Shown: positions 15,935-25,835 of the stretch, piece by piece
How positions within the stretch are numbered: the first letter of the stretch is position 1
Layout of the letters: each line of letters begins with the position of its first letter
DNA from: Gammaproteobacteria bacterium
GTDB taxonomy: Bacteria > Pseudomonadota > Gammaproteobacteria > Pseudomonadales > Porticoccaceae
DNA length: 64,000 bases
Direction of reading: 5' to 3'
Assembly: GCA_018069465.1 (NCBI GenBank)
Contig: JAGPUW010000025.1
Coordinates: 372,001 to 436,000, forward strand
Position numbers and translations under genes: made by a program
The notes under the pieces: generated by a model
Databases searched by the model: none
Told to the model about the DNA's origin: nothing
The model's input: only the letters and a program-made list of their open reading frames with translations

Positions 15935-17671
15935 ATGAATCAGGAACAGCTCATCGTTACACTCTGCCTGGCAGGCATTATTCTCGGCCTGGCCGCAACA
16001 CGCATTCGCCCCGTTTTTCTGTTTAGCAGCGCCATCTCTTTGCTGTATCTGCTGGATATGATTAGCCTCGGCGACGCTTTAAAACACTACACCAATGAAG
16101 CACTTGCGACACTGGTTTTGCTCATCATGCTGGTGCTCGCCATCGAGAAAACCCAACTCTTTGCCCGCCTTGGACAGCGAGTACTGAGCGGTAGCTATCG
16201 TCAAGCCCTGCTCAAACTCGGCCTCACAGCCGGACTCGTTTCATCGGTCAGCAACAACACCGCCGTGGTTGCCTCCTTTATGAGCACCGTTAAAAACCAG
16301 AGCCAACTGCCGCCCTCACGCCTGCTTATCCCCCTGTCTTATGCCTCAATCTGGGGTGGCACCCTGACTCTGGTCGGCACATCGACCAACCTGGTACTCA
16401 ATGGTCTGGTGATAGAAAACGGCCTGCCAGCCCTGTCCATGTTTGATTTCACCGCCATCGGTATGCCCATCTTTGTCGGTTGCATGGCCTTGCTGCTGCT
16501 TATCGCCCCCCGGGTATTACCCAGCCGTGGCGTCGATAGCAGCGAAAGCAAAACCTACTTTCTCGAAGCCAAGGTGCAGAGCGACTCCCCCCTGATCGGC
16601 AAGTCCCTACTCGACAATGGCTTCCGGAATTTGGTCGATCTGTTTCTGGTTGAGATCATTCGCGACCAACACATCATCAGCCCGGTCTCGCCGGAGGAAA
16701 TCATCGAAGCCGGCGACCTGCTTATTTTCGCCGGTGATATTGAGAACATTCAAACCCTGAACCAGTTTAAAGGCTTGACCATTTTTGATGACGACCCAGG
16801 CAACCTGAGCAGGAACCTCAGTGAAGTCGTGGTCAGCCACAACGCCACCATCACTGGTCGCCCCCTGCGCGAAGTCAACTTTCGCGCCATGTTTGACGCC
16901 GCCGTGGTCGCCGTGCGCCGCGGCGATCAACGACTCGCCGGTGGTCTCGGGAAAATCAAACTGCAATCCGGCGACAGCCTGGTGCTGGCCACCGGGCACG
17001 ATTTTCACTCCCGCCATAACCTGCCGCGCAACTTTATTGTGCTGGGTGGCGTCAATACCCGCGAACACCTACCCGCACTGACCGAATACACCATCATAGC
17101 CAGCTTTATTGCCGTCATCGCCCTCTCCGCCCTCGCCATCCTGCCCTTGTTTAAAGGTCTGTTAATCATGCTCGGCGGCCTGATCATCAGCAAATTGCTC
17201 AGCGTTAATGAAATACGCCGCCACTTCCCCTTTGAGCTCATCATCGTTATTGGTGCCGCCCTGGGTTTCGCCCAGGCGATGCAGGACTCCGGTGTCGCCT
17301 CTTTGCTGGCCGATCTTATCCTCAGCGCACCTGGGGCACAGGGCGCCTACCCAGCACTCATTGCCTGCTTTGTGCTCACCTTGCTGCTCACCGAGATGGT
17401 CACCAATAATGCCGCCGCCGTGCTCGTCTTCCCCATTGCACTGAGCATGGCCAGCCAATACCAGAGCGACCCCATGCCCTTTATTATGGCTGTCGCCTTT
17501 GGTGCCAGCGCCAGTTTTATATCGCCCCACGGCTATCAAACCAACCTCATGGTCTACAGTGCCGGCAACTATCAATTACTCGATTATCTAAAAACGGGGC
17601 TGCCAATTTCCCTGCTTTACTCCATCATTGCCCTTATCACCATCCCCATGGTTTACCCTTTTTATCCTTAA
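15935..17671 (+). CDS. SLC13-family permease with TrkA-C domains
   Basis: 578 aa. Two blocks of membrane helices (about 1-190 and 385-578) flank two soluble TrkA-C (RCK_C) domains (about 205-290 and 300-370). The transport signatures SSVSNNTAVVA (about 108-118) and TEMVTNNAAAVLVFPIA (about 487-503) are those of DASS/SLC13 carriers, which move dicarboxylates or sulfate with sodium. TrkA-C domains are usual in the sulfate-type branch and may bind a regulatory ligand. Start ATG behind GCGGGG. Confidence 0.85.
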   Translation: MNQEQLIVTLCLAGIILGLAATRIRPVFLFSSAISLLYLLDMISLGDALKHYTNEALATLVLLIMLVLAIEKTQLFARLGQRVLSGSYRQALLKLGLTAGLVSSVSNNTAVVASFMSTVKNQSQLPPSRLLIPLSYASIWGGTLTLVGTSTNLVLNGLVIENGLPALSMFDFTAIGMPIFVGCMALLLLIAPRVLPSRGVDSSESKTYFLEAKVQSDSPLIGKSLLDNGFRNLVDLFLVEIIRDQHIISPVSPEEIIEAGDLLIFAGDIENIQTLNQFKGLTIFDDDPGNLSRNLSEVVVSHNATITGRPLREVNFRAMFDAAVVAVRRGDQRLAGGLGKIKLQSGDSLVLATGHDFHSRHNLPRNFIVLGGVNTREHLPALTEYTIIASFIAVIALSALAILPLFKGLLIMLGGLIISKLLSVNEIRRHFPFELIIVIGAALGFAQAMQDSGVASLLADLILSAPGAQGAYPALIACFVLTLLLTEMVTNNAAAVLVFPIALSMASQYQSDPMPFIMAVAFGASASFISPHGYQTNLMVYSAGNYQLLDYLKTGLPISLLYSIIALITIPMVYPFYP

Positions 17672-17697
17672 ATAAAAGCGTAATACCCCACCTCCTA

Positions 17698-17726
17698 TTG
17701 AGTAGCACGGCGCCTACCGGTAAAAT
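17698..17726 (+). promoter_or_regulatory. Sigma-70-type promoter of tRNA-Arg
   Basis: TTGAGT (17698-17703), 17-base spacer, TAAAAT (17721-17726), placing the transcript start some 25 bases before the mature tRNA. Confidence 0.6.
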
Positions 17727-17757
17727 GCCTGCCGCACAGACGATGCCTGCATCAACT

Positions 17758-17834
17758 GCCCCGGTGGCACAGCTGGATAGCGCGGCCCCCTCCTAAGGGG
17801 CAGGTCAGAGGTTCGAATCCTCTCCGGGGCACCA
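17758..17834 (+). tRNA. tRNA-Arg (anticodon CCU)
   Basis: 77 nt with encoded CCA. Acceptor GCCCCGG pairs with CCGGGGC; anticodon stem GCCCC/GGGGC with loop CTCCTAA, anticodon CCT reading AGG; T arm AGAGG-TTCGAAT-CCTCT. D arm GCACAGCTGGATAGCGC type. All stems are intact. Confidence 0.97.
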
Positions 17835-17890
17835 ATCACTGTTTATCAAAATAGTGTCACCAGCAGCTTCACCAGCGATGACGCAACACC

Positions 17891-18634
17891 ATGAATCTCC
17901 TCCTTCTCCTCCCCGATGATTTTATTAGCAGCGAGCGCGTACAAATTCGCGGTCGGCGTCTGCAACATGTCAATAAAATCATTAAAGCAAAGCCCGGTGA
18001 CTACTTAAAAACCGGCTTGCTCAATGGGGAAATTGGCAGAGCCAAAATTCTCACCTTAAATAATGATGTCGCCGAGTTGGCGCTTGAACTCACCGATGCC
18101 CCGCCCCCGCCACTGGCGATAACGTTAATACTGGCCCTGCCACGGCCGAAAATGCTGCGCCGTATTTTGCAGGCAGTCACCAGCCTGGGCGTCAAACAAA
18201 TACATTTAATCGGCAGCTGGCGTGTCGAAAAAAGCTATTGGCAAAGTCCTTTTCTGGCAGCCGACAAAATCCACGAACAGTTGTTACTCGGTCTTGAGCA
18301 AGCTATCGACACCCGCTTGCCAGAGGTTCACCGCCACCCCTTGTTCAAACCTTTTGTCGAGGATGAACTCGATACCATCGCCGGCAGCTCCACTCGCTTA
18401 ATCGCCCACCCCCACGCCACAACAGCCATAGGGTCTGCACCATTACAGGCACTCACCCTGGCCATCGGCCCCGAGGGCGGATTTATTCCCTATGAAGTTG
18501 AAAAACTGGCCGAGCTTGATTTTACAGCCGTTTCACTGGGGCCGCGCATTCTCACCGTTGAAGTCGCCGTCAGTAGCCTCGTCAGTCGCCTCGCCGTGAA
18601 CCTGGAAACCGACAAGCACAGCGCGCATAATTAA
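17891..18634 (+). CDS. RsmE-family 16S rRNA m3U methyltransferase (paralogue)
   Basis: 247 aa. N-terminal PUA-like domain (about 1-70), then the SPOUT domain with LALPRPKMLRRILQAVTSLGV (about 83-103), RVEKSYWQSPFL, and the knot region LAIGPEGGFIPYEVEKL (about 195-211) and LGPRILTVEVAV. The RVEKSYWQ-type signature is that of the second RsmE-like protein known from Pseudomonas, rather than the classic RsmE of E. coli. The family methylates N3 of U1498 in 16S rRNA with AdoMet; whether this branch does the same is not certain. Confidence 0.8.
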   Translation: MNLLLLLPDDFISSERVQIRGRRLQHVNKIIKAKPGDYLKTGLLNGEIGRAKILTLNNDVAELALELTDAPPPPLAITLILALPRPKMLRRILQAVTSLGVKQIHLIGSWRVEKSYWQSPFLAADKIHEQLLLGLEQAIDTRLPEVHRHPLFKPFVEDELDTIAGSSTRLIAHPHATTAIGSAPLQALTLAIGPEGGFIPYEVEKLAELDFTAVSLGPRILTVEVAVSSLVSRLAVNLETDKHSAHN

Positions 18635-18657
18635 GCCCACAAACACCGGAACAGCCG

Positions 18658-19152
18658 ATGACAGAGCCAACACCAGACCACATTGACGGGGCGGATATGC
18701 CGCTACCGCCGGCCATCTACCCCTTGATTTGTGTGGGCGGCGGCTATTTCCTGAATAAATACCTGCCCCTGGGCGCCCCGGAGTTTTTGACGGGCGATGC
18801 CGCGCTTAAGGATAAACTTGCCGCCGCCGCATTGCTCGCGGCACTGCTACTTTTCGCCTGGGCTATCCGCACGTTAAGAGCGCACAAAACGACTCTGCTG
18901 CCTCACAAAGCCGTCGCTACCCTGGTTACCAGCGGGCCATTTAATTATTCTCGCAATCCAATTTATTTGGGTTTTAACCTGCTTTTACTCGCTATGTTTT
19001 TTTCTACGCTCAATCTTTGGCTGGCCATTCTTGCGCCGCTCAATATCGGGCTACTGCAGTATTACGTTATTTTGCCGGAGGAAAAACACCTCGCTGAGAG
19101 TTTTCAATCGGCCTATCACGATTATCAGTCCAGGGTCAGGCGCTGGCTTTAG
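18658..19152 (+). CDS. Isoprenylcysteine methyltransferase-like membrane protein
   Basis: 164 aa, about four to five membrane helices. Typical marks: LVTSGPFNYSRNPIYLGF (about 95-112) and the C-terminal YYVILPEEKHLAESFQSAYHDYQSRVRRW. Bacterial members of this family are membrane methyltransferases of unknown substrate, or act without proven activity. It starts 24 bases after rsmE-like and may be cotranscribed. Confidence 0.8.
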   Translation: MTEPTPDHIDGADMPLPPAIYPLICVGGGYFLNKYLPLGAPEFLTGDAALKDKLAAAALLAALLLFAWAIRTLRAHKTTLLPHKAVATLVTSGPFNYSRNPIYLGFNLLLLAMFFSTLNLWLAILAPLNIGLLQYYVILPEEKHLAESFQSAYHDYQSRVRRWL

Positions 19153-19228
19153 TCTTTAAGCAAAGCACCTTCTCAAACCCGACAAAGCGGCATCGGCCTC
19201 TTGCTTTAATGCAGCATAGCGATTAAAA

Positions 19229-19247
19229 TTAACTGAACGTTCGTTAA
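19229..19247. promoter_or_regulatory. Candidate TetR operator
   Basis: TTAACTGAACGTTCGTTAA: near-perfect palindrome centred on GAACGTTC, 29 bases before the TetR-family start. TetR repressors of efflux systems often bind sites of this kind, so autoregulation and control of the downstream efflux genes is likely. Confidence 0.55.
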
Positions 19248-19275
19248 GTCTCGCCTTCCAGCTAGAGTCCACTCC

Positions 19276-19872
19276 ATGCTCAACAACCCACGCAAGTCGC
19301 GAGAAGATATTCTCGACCTCGCCGTACCCTTATTTGCAAAATCTGGTTTCGACGGGGTGTCCATTCGCAATGTGGCCAGCCAGATAGAACTCACACCTGC
19401 CGCCCTGTACTACCACTTTAAAGACAAAGAAGCCCTGTATTTCGAGACGGTAAAACACGCCTTTGAAACCAAAACTAGCGCCGCAAAAGATCTGATTGAC
19501 AATGGTGACGAGGTCTTCGCCAACCTGGAAAAATTTATCAACTGGTTTGTCACAACCCTGAACCGCGATAACGATTTTCAAAAACTGCTGCAGTGGGTAC
19601 TACTCGACAGCAACCCCAAGCGCATGCAGAGCCTGGTAAAAGACGTTTTTTCCGATTTATTTTTAACCACTCGCAAACTGGCCGAAAGCTTTAGCCCTCG
19701 CTACGACCCTCAAATGCTATCCATTTCTATTATCGGTCTGGTGCTCTGTCACTTTCAAAGCGAGGAGGGCCGAAAGTTTTTACCCGGCAGAAAAGCCATT
19801 CACGACAAACCCCAGGTCATCAGCGCGCATATTATTAAGCTCTTGAAGAACGGCTTAGCCCCCGCTTGTTAA
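19276..19872 (+). CDS. TetR-family transcriptional regulator
   Basis: 198 aa. N-terminal TetR helix-turn-helix: REDILDLAVPLFAKSGFDG then VSIRNVASQIELTPAALYYHFKDKEALY (about residues 8-55). The C-terminal ligand domain resembles the TetR_C types with FINWFVTTLNRDNDFQKLLQWVLLDS. Starts the cluster whose next three genes form a tripartite efflux pump, so it most likely represses that pump. A palindrome lies just upstream of its start. Confidence 0.9.
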   Translation: MLNNPRKSREDILDLAVPLFAKSGFDGVSIRNVASQIELTPAALYYHFKDKEALYFETVKHAFETKTSAAKDLIDNGDEVFANLEKFINWFVTTLNRDNDFQKLLQWVLLDSNPKRMQSLVKDVFSDLFLTTRKLAESFSPRYDPQMLSISIIGLVLCHFQSEEGRKFLPGRKAIHDKPQVISAHIIKLLKNGLAPAC

Positions 19873-19934
19873 AACCGTCTATGGTTAAGCACAGCCCTTA
19901 TATTTCGCCACACTTATCAGGAAAACGGGATCCC

Positions 19935-21014
19935 ATGTCCACACCCCGCTCAGCTCTAATTACCCTCCTCGTACTCACCAGTGCACTACTGGCCTGTGGC
20001 GAGCAACCCGAAAGCCAGACCCGCACTAGTAAGGAGTGGACGCTGCCGGTGGCCACTGTCAACGAGGCCCTACTGGCCGATGAATACACGGCGATCGGCT
20101 CGGTGATCGCCGAGCGGCGCATCGATATCAGCTCAAAAATTATTGGCTATATCAAGACCCTGACAGTGCGCGAGGGCGATCTGGTTAAGCGCGGCCAGAT
20201 ACTCATCGACCTGGATGATGCCGCCATTGCCAACACCATTCTGCAAGCCAAATCGGGGGTCGAAACGGCTAGTGCTCAACTCAAAGATCTCGCCTCCGAT
20301 GTCAAACGCTTCGAACAGCTGTTTAAAGAGGGAAGTATTTCTGAGGTCAAATTACGCAAGACCCGCCTCCAGCACAGCACTGTGCAAGAGGCTTTGGCCA
20401 GTGCCCAGGCCGCACTCTCCATCGCCCATGCCCAGCGCCAATATAGCCGTATTGAAAGCCCGGTCGACGGTATAGTCGCCGCCCGCCACAAACAGGCTGG
20501 CGACCTGGCCGCCCCCGGTGTGCCCTTGTTAACCGTGGAGTCCCGTGAGCAGCTGCTCTTTGAAACCCATGTTGCAGAGTCTCAGCTTTCGCACATTGAG
20601 GTTGGCGACCCGGTGCGCTTGGCTATCGACAATGTCAGCTCAAACCTCACCGGCACGGTGGCCTATATTGTCCAGGCCGGTGACCCCGTGTCACGCACTT
20701 ACAAAATCAAAATCAGATTACCCGCCAGCGGCGAATTGCATTCGGGCATGTTTGGACGCGCCCACTTTAGGGTTGGCGAAGGTAAAAACCTGGTGATACC
20801 GCGCAGCGCCCTGATTGAAAAAGGCGGGCTAAAAGGTGTCTATGTGATCGACAACAACAGCCGTGTGCATTTTCGCTGGGTCAGAACCAAACGCGAGTGG
20901 CCGCAACGCGTCGAAATTGCGGCGGGCTTAGAGGCGGGTGAAAAGATTGTCGCCCGCGCCGCCACCAGCTTGAGTGAAGACGACGTGATCAAAGCCGAGG
21001 TTGCCAGCAAGTGA
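19935..21014 (+). CDS. RND efflux periplasmic adaptor (MFP), lipoprotein
   Basis: 359 aa from ATG 19935 (GGGA upstream), which yields a lipoprotein signal with Cys after ALLA (about residue 21); the frame extends to 19866 without adding a credible start. Barrel-sandwich halves at about 55-100 (DISSKIIGYIKTLTVREGDLVKRGQILIDLDD) and 165-205, joined by a coiled-coil hairpin, then beta-barrel and membrane-proximal domains. It links the inner-membrane permease to the outer-membrane channel. GTGA overlap with the permease gene. Confidence 0.9.
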   Translation: MSTPRSALITLLVLTSALLACGEQPESQTRTSKEWTLPVATVNEALLADEYTAIGSVIAERRIDISSKIIGYIKTLTVREGDLVKRGQILIDLDDAAIANTILQAKSGVETASAQLKDLASDVKRFEQLFKEGSISEVKLRKTRLQHSTVQEALASAQAALSIAHAQRQYSRIESPVDGIVAARHKQAGDLAAPGVPLLTVESREQLLFETHVAESQLSHIEVGDPVRLAIDNVSSNLTGTVAYIVQAGDPVSRTYKIKIRLPASGELHSGMFGRAHFRVGEGKNLVIPRSALIEKGGLKGVYVIDNNSRVHFRWVRTKREWPQRVEIAAGLEAGEKIVARAATSLSEDDVIKAEVASK

Positions 21015-24000
21015 GTAAACCGCGCCTCAATCCCGCTGGGCTGCTGGCCAGTATCTTCGTCCAATCCAAAATCACCGCGCTGTTCGTGATCGCCTGTCTG
21101 CTGCTGGGCGTCGTCGCCGTTATCTATACCCCTCGCGAGGAAAATCCGCAAATTGTCGTGCCCGGCGCCCATGTGATCCTCAGCCTGCCCGGTGCCTCCC
21201 CTCAGGAAGTCGAGCAGCTGCTGATGAAGCCGCTGGAAAAAATCGTCAAGCAAATCACCGGGGTCGATCATGTCTATTCCACCTCGATGAATTCCGTTGG
21301 TATTCTGATGGTGCAATTTGAAGTTGGCGAAGACAAGCAATTGTCGCTGGTCAAACTTTACGACCAGGTGCTCGGTCAGCGTGACAAACTGCCCCCAGAA
21401 ACGCCCATCCCACTGATTAAAAGTATCGATGTCGACACCGTGCCCATCGTCACCGTGACACTGGCCTCGACCCAGTACGACGACTACCAGTTAAAACGTG
21501 TGGCCGACCGCGTACTCGAGGGCCTGCACAGTTTGAAAACCGTTTCCGCCACCTATGTACGCGGTGGCCGGGATCGAGAAATCAATATTGAGGTCGACCC
21601 CGGCAAGGTCAAAGCCTTCAATGTCTCCCTCGATCAAGTGCGCATAGCGGTGCAAACGGCCAACCTGTCTCTGCCCCTCGACGCCAAAGTCCTTCACAAC
21701 CAGCTATCTCGGGTGATGTTCAAGGGTCAATTGAGCAGTGCCGATGAAATAAGAACATTGATCGTTGGCACCCACAACCAGCGCCCGGTGTATTTATCGG
21801 ATGTTGCCACCATTGTCGACGGGCCCAGCAATCAGCGTGACACCTTGAGCCGCTTCGCCTTTGGCCAGGCCGACCCCCGCTTCGACCACTACCCCGATCC
21901 TGAAATACCCGCAGTAACGCTCGCGGTGGCAAAAATCACCGGCAGCAATGCCGTGTTTATGGCCGACGAAGTGCTGGCCCGTATCGAGATCATGAAGAAA
22001 ACCACGATCCCGGCGGACATTGAGGTCGTAGTCACCCGCAACGATGGCAAAAAAGCCAACGACGCGGTCAACCTGCTGATCGAAAACCTCGGCATTGCCC
22101 TGCTCTCTGTTTTCGTCATCACCGTGTTTTTTCTCGGCTGGAAAGAGGCCTCCATCGTTGGCCTCGCCGTGCCGCTGATTCTCGCCCTGACCCTGGGTGC
22201 CGACTATCTGTTTGGCCCGACCATCAACCGCGTAACCCTGTTCGCGTTGATCCTCGCCCTCGGCATGTTGGTCGATGGCGCCATCGTCGTGGTCGAGAAC
22301 ATCCATCGCCACTACGCCACACTCAACAATGGTGACAAAGCCCAGGCCACGATTCTCGCCACCAATGAAATCGGCAACCCCACCAACCTCGCCACCTTCG
22401 CGGTAATGCTGGTGTTCGCCTCGCAATTTATTCTCAGCGGCATGGTTGGCCAGTACTTTTACCCCCTGGCTTTCAATGTACCCATCGCCATGTTTGCCTC
22501 GGTAATCATCGCCTATATCGTCACCCCCTGGGCCTGCTTCCGCTGGTTGAAAGTTGGCCACACAGGGTCGGAAGAAAACAGTAACGAGCTTGGTGATGAC
22601 ACCCGCTTGAGCCGCTTTTTCGAAAAAATCCTCAGCCCCCTACTTGCCAATCGCACACTGCGTCTACAAGTGTTTGCACTCATCATCATCGCCATTGCCC
22701 TCGCCACGCTACAACCGGCCTGGCAGTTCATTCGCCCGGCGGGCATCACCGGCCCCCAGTCAGCCCTCGGTGTCGAGTTGGCCATGCTCCCCAGAGACAG
22801 TAAAAACACCTTTAATATCACCATCGATATGCCCGAAAACACCGCTATTGAGCTTACCGACCAAATTGCCCGAGAGGTGGGTGGCGTACTGCGCGAACAT
22901 CCCTACATTACCAACTACCAAACCTGGATCGGTCAATCGGGCGTTATCGACTTCAACGGCCTGCTCCGTGGTTCCGCCAATAAGCGCGGCCCCCATGTCG
23001 CTGAAATTCGCGTCAACCTCATCGACAAACACGATCGCAGCCCCACCTCTATCACCATTGTTAGAGAGCTGCGCACCCTGCTCGCCCCGGTGCAGGCTAA
23101 CTTCCCCGGCAGCTTGATACAGCTGGTTGAAGAACCACCCGGGCCACCGATGCAAGCCACGGTGCTGGCCGAGATCTACGGCCGCGATCTGGCGGTAATG
23201 GAAGATATCGCCCATCAGGTGAGCACTGCCTTTGAGAGCACCTACGATGTGGTCGAGGTACACGACTCCCTGCCCGATACCATTGAGCAATACCACATCG
23301 TGGTCGATCAGGAAAAGGCCGCGCTATCCGGTATCAATCCGGCCCAGGTGGCCACCCTGCTGCGCCGCATTAGCGTCGGCGAGGATCTCGGACGCATCCA
23401 CATTGAGGGTGAACGTCAGCCAGTCCCCATCAAGATGATGGTGCCGCGGCGTTTCAATATTGAGCCAGAGGGCCTGCCGATGTATCCCATTGCCAACGCT
23501 CAGGGCCACGCCATTCCCCTCTCGGAGTTGACCCGGGTTGAAAAAGTCACCGCCGAGAAACCGATTTCCCGCAAGGATTTTGAACGGGTTATCTACGTAG
23601 CCGGAGAACTCACCGAGTCGGCCCCACTGTACGCCATTCTGCATATCAACAAGCAGCTGGAGAACATTGTCGCCAGCGACGGCCACCCCATCCGCACCGG
23701 CTTAAACTTCAGCCGTATCAGCCCCAATACACTGGAGGGTTATCGCATTCTCTGGGATGGCGAAATTCGTCTCACCCTCGATACCTACAACGACATGCTC
23801 AAGGCCTTTGGGCTGGCGGTGATGTTTATATTTATTTTATTAATCGCCTATTATCAATCCTTTAAAATCCCGCTAATTGCCATGTCGGCCATTCCCCTCG
23901 GGCTGATTGGCGTCTTTCCCGGCCACTGGATTATGGGGCAGTCTTTCACCGCCACCTCCATTATCGGCATTATTGCCCTGGCCGGTATCGTGGTCAGAAA

Positions 24001-24292
24001 CTCCCTGCTGATTATCGATTTCGTCCTCGATTTACGCAAAGAGGGCAAGTCCTTGCACGATGCCATTATGGCTGGCACCTTGTTGCGCCTGCGGCCGATA
24101 TTACTGACCGCCCTGTCCACGATTCTCGGCAGCGGCATTATGATTAGCGACCCTATTTTTGGCGGCCTGGCTATATCACTTATTTACGGCACCGTGGTCT
24201 CGACCTTTTTAACGGTTATCGTCGTGCCCCTCTTGTTCTATCAATTTTTACTGAATGAAGATAAGCGTAAAAATAAGGCGCTCGAACAATGA
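21011..24292 (+). CDS. RND efflux transporter permease
   Basis: 1093 aa, GTG start inside the adaptor stop (GTGA). Architecture as AcrB: first helix (about 17-37), two large periplasmic loops (about 40-350 and 590-900), and two blocks of five to six helices. REENPQIVVPGAHVILSLPGASPQEVEQLL marks the HAE-type branch. In the fourth helix LALGMLVDGAIVVVEN only one of the two AcrB proton-relay Asp residues is present, with Gly in place of the second, as in some relatives. Substrate unknown; exports a small toxic compound driven by protons. Confidence 0.9.
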   Translation: MSKPRLNPAGLLASIFVQSKITALFVIACLLLGVVAVIYTPREENPQIVVPGAHVILSLPGASPQEVEQLLMKPLEKIVKQITGVDHVYSTSMNSVGILMVQFEVGEDKQLSLVKLYDQVLGQRDKLPPETPIPLIKSIDVDTVPIVTVTLASTQYDDYQLKRVADRVLEGLHSLKTVSATYVRGGRDREINIEVDPGKVKAFNVSLDQVRIAVQTANLSLPLDAKVLHNQLSRVMFKGQLSSADEIRTLIVGTHNQRPVYLSDVATIVDGPSNQRDTLSRFAFGQADPRFDHYPDPEIPAVTLAVAKITGSNAVFMADEVLARIEIMKKTTIPADIEVVVTRNDGKKANDAVNLLIENLGIALLSVFVITVFFLGWKEASIVGLAVPLILALTLGADYLFGPTINRVTLFALILALGMLVDGAIVVVENIHRHYATLNNGDKAQATILATNEIGNPTNLATFAVMLVFASQFILSGMVGQYFYPLAFNVPIAMFASVIIAYIVTPWACFRWLKVGHTGSEENSNELGDDTRLSRFFEKILSPLLANRTLRLQVFALIIIAIALATLQPAWQFIRPAGITGPQSALGVELAMLPRDSKNTFNITIDMPENTAIELTDQIAREVGGVLREHPYITNYQTWIGQSGVIDFNGLLRGSANKRGPHVAEIRVNLIDKHDRSPTSITIVRELRTLLAPVQANFPGSLIQLVEEPPGPPMQATVLAEIYGRDLAVMEDIAHQVSTAFESTYDVVEVHDSLPDTIEQYHIVVDQEKAALSGINPAQVATLLRRISVGEDLGRIHIEGERQPVPIKMMVPRRFNIEPEGLPMYPIANAQGHAIPLSELTRVEKVTAEKPISRKDFERVIYVAGELTESAPLYAILHINKQLENIVASDGHPIRTGLNFSRISPNTLEGYRILWDGEIRLTLDTYNDMLKAFGLAVMFIFILLIAYYQSFKIPLIAMSAIPLGLIGVFPGHWIMGQSFTATSIIGIIALAGIVVRNSLLIIDFVLDLRKEGKSLHDAIMAGTLLRLRPILLTALSTILGSGIMISDPIFGGLAISLIYGTVVSTFLTVIVVPLLFYQFLLNEDKRKNKALEQ

Positions 24293-25713
24293 CTCACACT
24301 GCAGCTCGCAACTCACGGTTGACCACTATGGCCTTTGTTTTACCCGCAAAAACAGCTGTTAAAGCCTTTTCGCTGAAACCCCGCTCGCTGAAACCCTTGC
24401 TGTGTACGGCGAGTCTACTGTTCACCACCAGCCTTTTCTGCCTGCCTGCTAGCGCAGAAAGCCTGAGCGAGGCCTGGCAGCTGGCCTTGAGTAAAAACAA
24501 ACAGATAGAGGCGGCCAAACAAAATCAGCTGGCCGCTCATAAAAAAATTGACACCGCAAAAGCCGCTCGCCTGCCTAATTTAGTGGTGAGTGCTGAGTAT
24601 TTACACCTCGACAACGCACCGACTCTACAGGGCAACTCACTCGCCGCGCTGCCCGGTGCGCCGGCCGGACAGGGCATGGTTAGCGTGCCCTTTGAGATGC
24701 AGATCGCCGAAGATAACGCCATGCTTTACACCGCTATCGCGACACTGCCGATCTACACCAGTGGCCGCATCAGCTCGGCCATCGACGCGGCTAAAGCCCA
24801 GGCCTCGGCCAGTATCGACAAACAGCAGCAGACCACTCTAGATATCAAACTGGCGGTCGCCGAGGCCTATATTCAAGTGCTCAAAATCGCCGAGCTGAAC
24901 ACCATTGCCAGCGGCCACATTGCCGCCTTGACCGGCCACCAGAAAGATGTGAGTAATTTGCACCAGCAGGGGCTGGTGTCACGCAACGACCTGCTGATGG
25001 CCAGCGTCGCCTTAAGCAATGCCCAACAACAAAGTATTAGTGTCAACAACCAACTAGCCGTGGCCAGCGCCCGCTACAATCAATTGCTCAACCGCCCCCT
25101 CAATACCGCCGTCAACCTTGAGCCTTTAACCCTACACAGCGGCGAGCTGGGCGATGTTCAGGCCTTAACCACCCGGGCACTGACCTCGCGCCCCGAGCTA
25201 TCGGCACTGAATAACAATATCGACGCGCTGAACTTTAATGCCAAAAGCCTCAGGGCCGCCACCCTTCCCCAGGTGTCGCTTAACGGCAGCTATCTCAGTC
25301 TGGACAACGACCTGCTGGTCGACGATGAAGTGATCGCCTATGGCGTGAATCTGACCTGGCCGATTTTCGATGGTGGTATCACCCGCCACCGAGGTAGTGA
25401 GCTACGATTTCAGGCCGCCGCACTGCAGGCCCAACTGGATGATTATCACGACATCATCCAGCTACAGGTCACCCAGGCGTGGTTGAATCTCAGCGAAACC
25501 CAGCAGCGCATTAAAGCCCTGGGCCACGTACTGGAGCAGTCCGCTGAAAATTTGACAATGACCCAAAATCGCTACCGCGAGGGACTGGTTAGCAGCAGCC
25601 AGGTACTCGAAGCGCAGAGCTTGCGGCTGCAAAGCCTCGGTAATCACACCAGCGCCACTTACGACTCGGCACTGGCGTGGATACGTTTACAAAGAATGAC
25701 GGGCGAGCTTTAG
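24289..25713 (+). CDS. TolC-family outer membrane efflux channel
   Basis: 474 aa, ATG overlapping the permease stop (ATGA). Long leader with signal peptide ending LPASA (about residue 55); an internal ATG at 24328 would give a more usual leader. Two OEP repeats of long helices (about 60-270 and 275-470) with NQLAVASARYNQLLNRPL and LNLSETQQRIKAL-type heptads. It completes the TetR-MFP-RND-TolC set in one operon. Confidence 0.9.
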   Translation: MTHTAARNSRLTTMAFVLPAKTAVKAFSLKPRSLKPLLCTASLLFTTSLFCLPASAESLSEAWQLALSKNKQIEAAKQNQLAAHKKIDTAKAARLPNLVVSAEYLHLDNAPTLQGNSLAALPGAPAGQGMVSVPFEMQIAEDNAMLYTAIATLPIYTSGRISSAIDAAKAQASASIDKQQQTTLDIKLAVAEAYIQVLKIAELNTIASGHIAALTGHQKDVSNLHQQGLVSRNDLLMASVALSNAQQQSISVNNQLAVASARYNQLLNRPLNTAVNLEPLTLHSGELGDVQALTTRALTSRPELSALNNNIDALNFNAKSLRAATLPQVSLNGSYLSLDNDLLVDDEVIAYGVNLTWPIFDGGITRHRGSELRFQAAALQAQLDDYHDIIQLQVTQAWLNLSETQQRIKALGHVLEQSAENLTMTQNRYREGLVSSSQVLEAQSLRLQSLGNHTSATYDSALAWIRLQRMTGEL

Positions 25714-25750
25714 AAAGCTGCCAGGCAGGCAATTAGCGGCTTATTTAACA

Positions 25751-25785
25751 TCACCCTGCTGTCCAAGGCACGAGCAGCAGGGTGA
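25751..25785. terminator. Hairpin between convergent genes
   Basis: Arms TCACCCTGCTG (25751-25761) and CAGCAGGGTGA (25775-25785), 13-base loop, lying between the convergent tolC-like and alcohol dehydrogenase genes. T run weak, so a factor-aided or bidirectional terminator is possible. Confidence 0.6.
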
Positions 25786-25835
25786 GATAAACAGCTCTTT
25801 CTTTAGTGTCTATAGCGCCACTGTAGAGACAGGGC

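Noticed and set aside
17758-17834. tRNA-Arg as an integration site
   Set aside because: No integrase or repeated 3' end lies downstream; rsmE-like follows directly.
21794-23296. Long minus-strand frames inside the RND permease gene
   Set aside because: Their protein is rich in Gly, His and Asp with no fold-like pattern, typical of the antisense of a G+C-rich gene. The plus strand has a full efflux permease.
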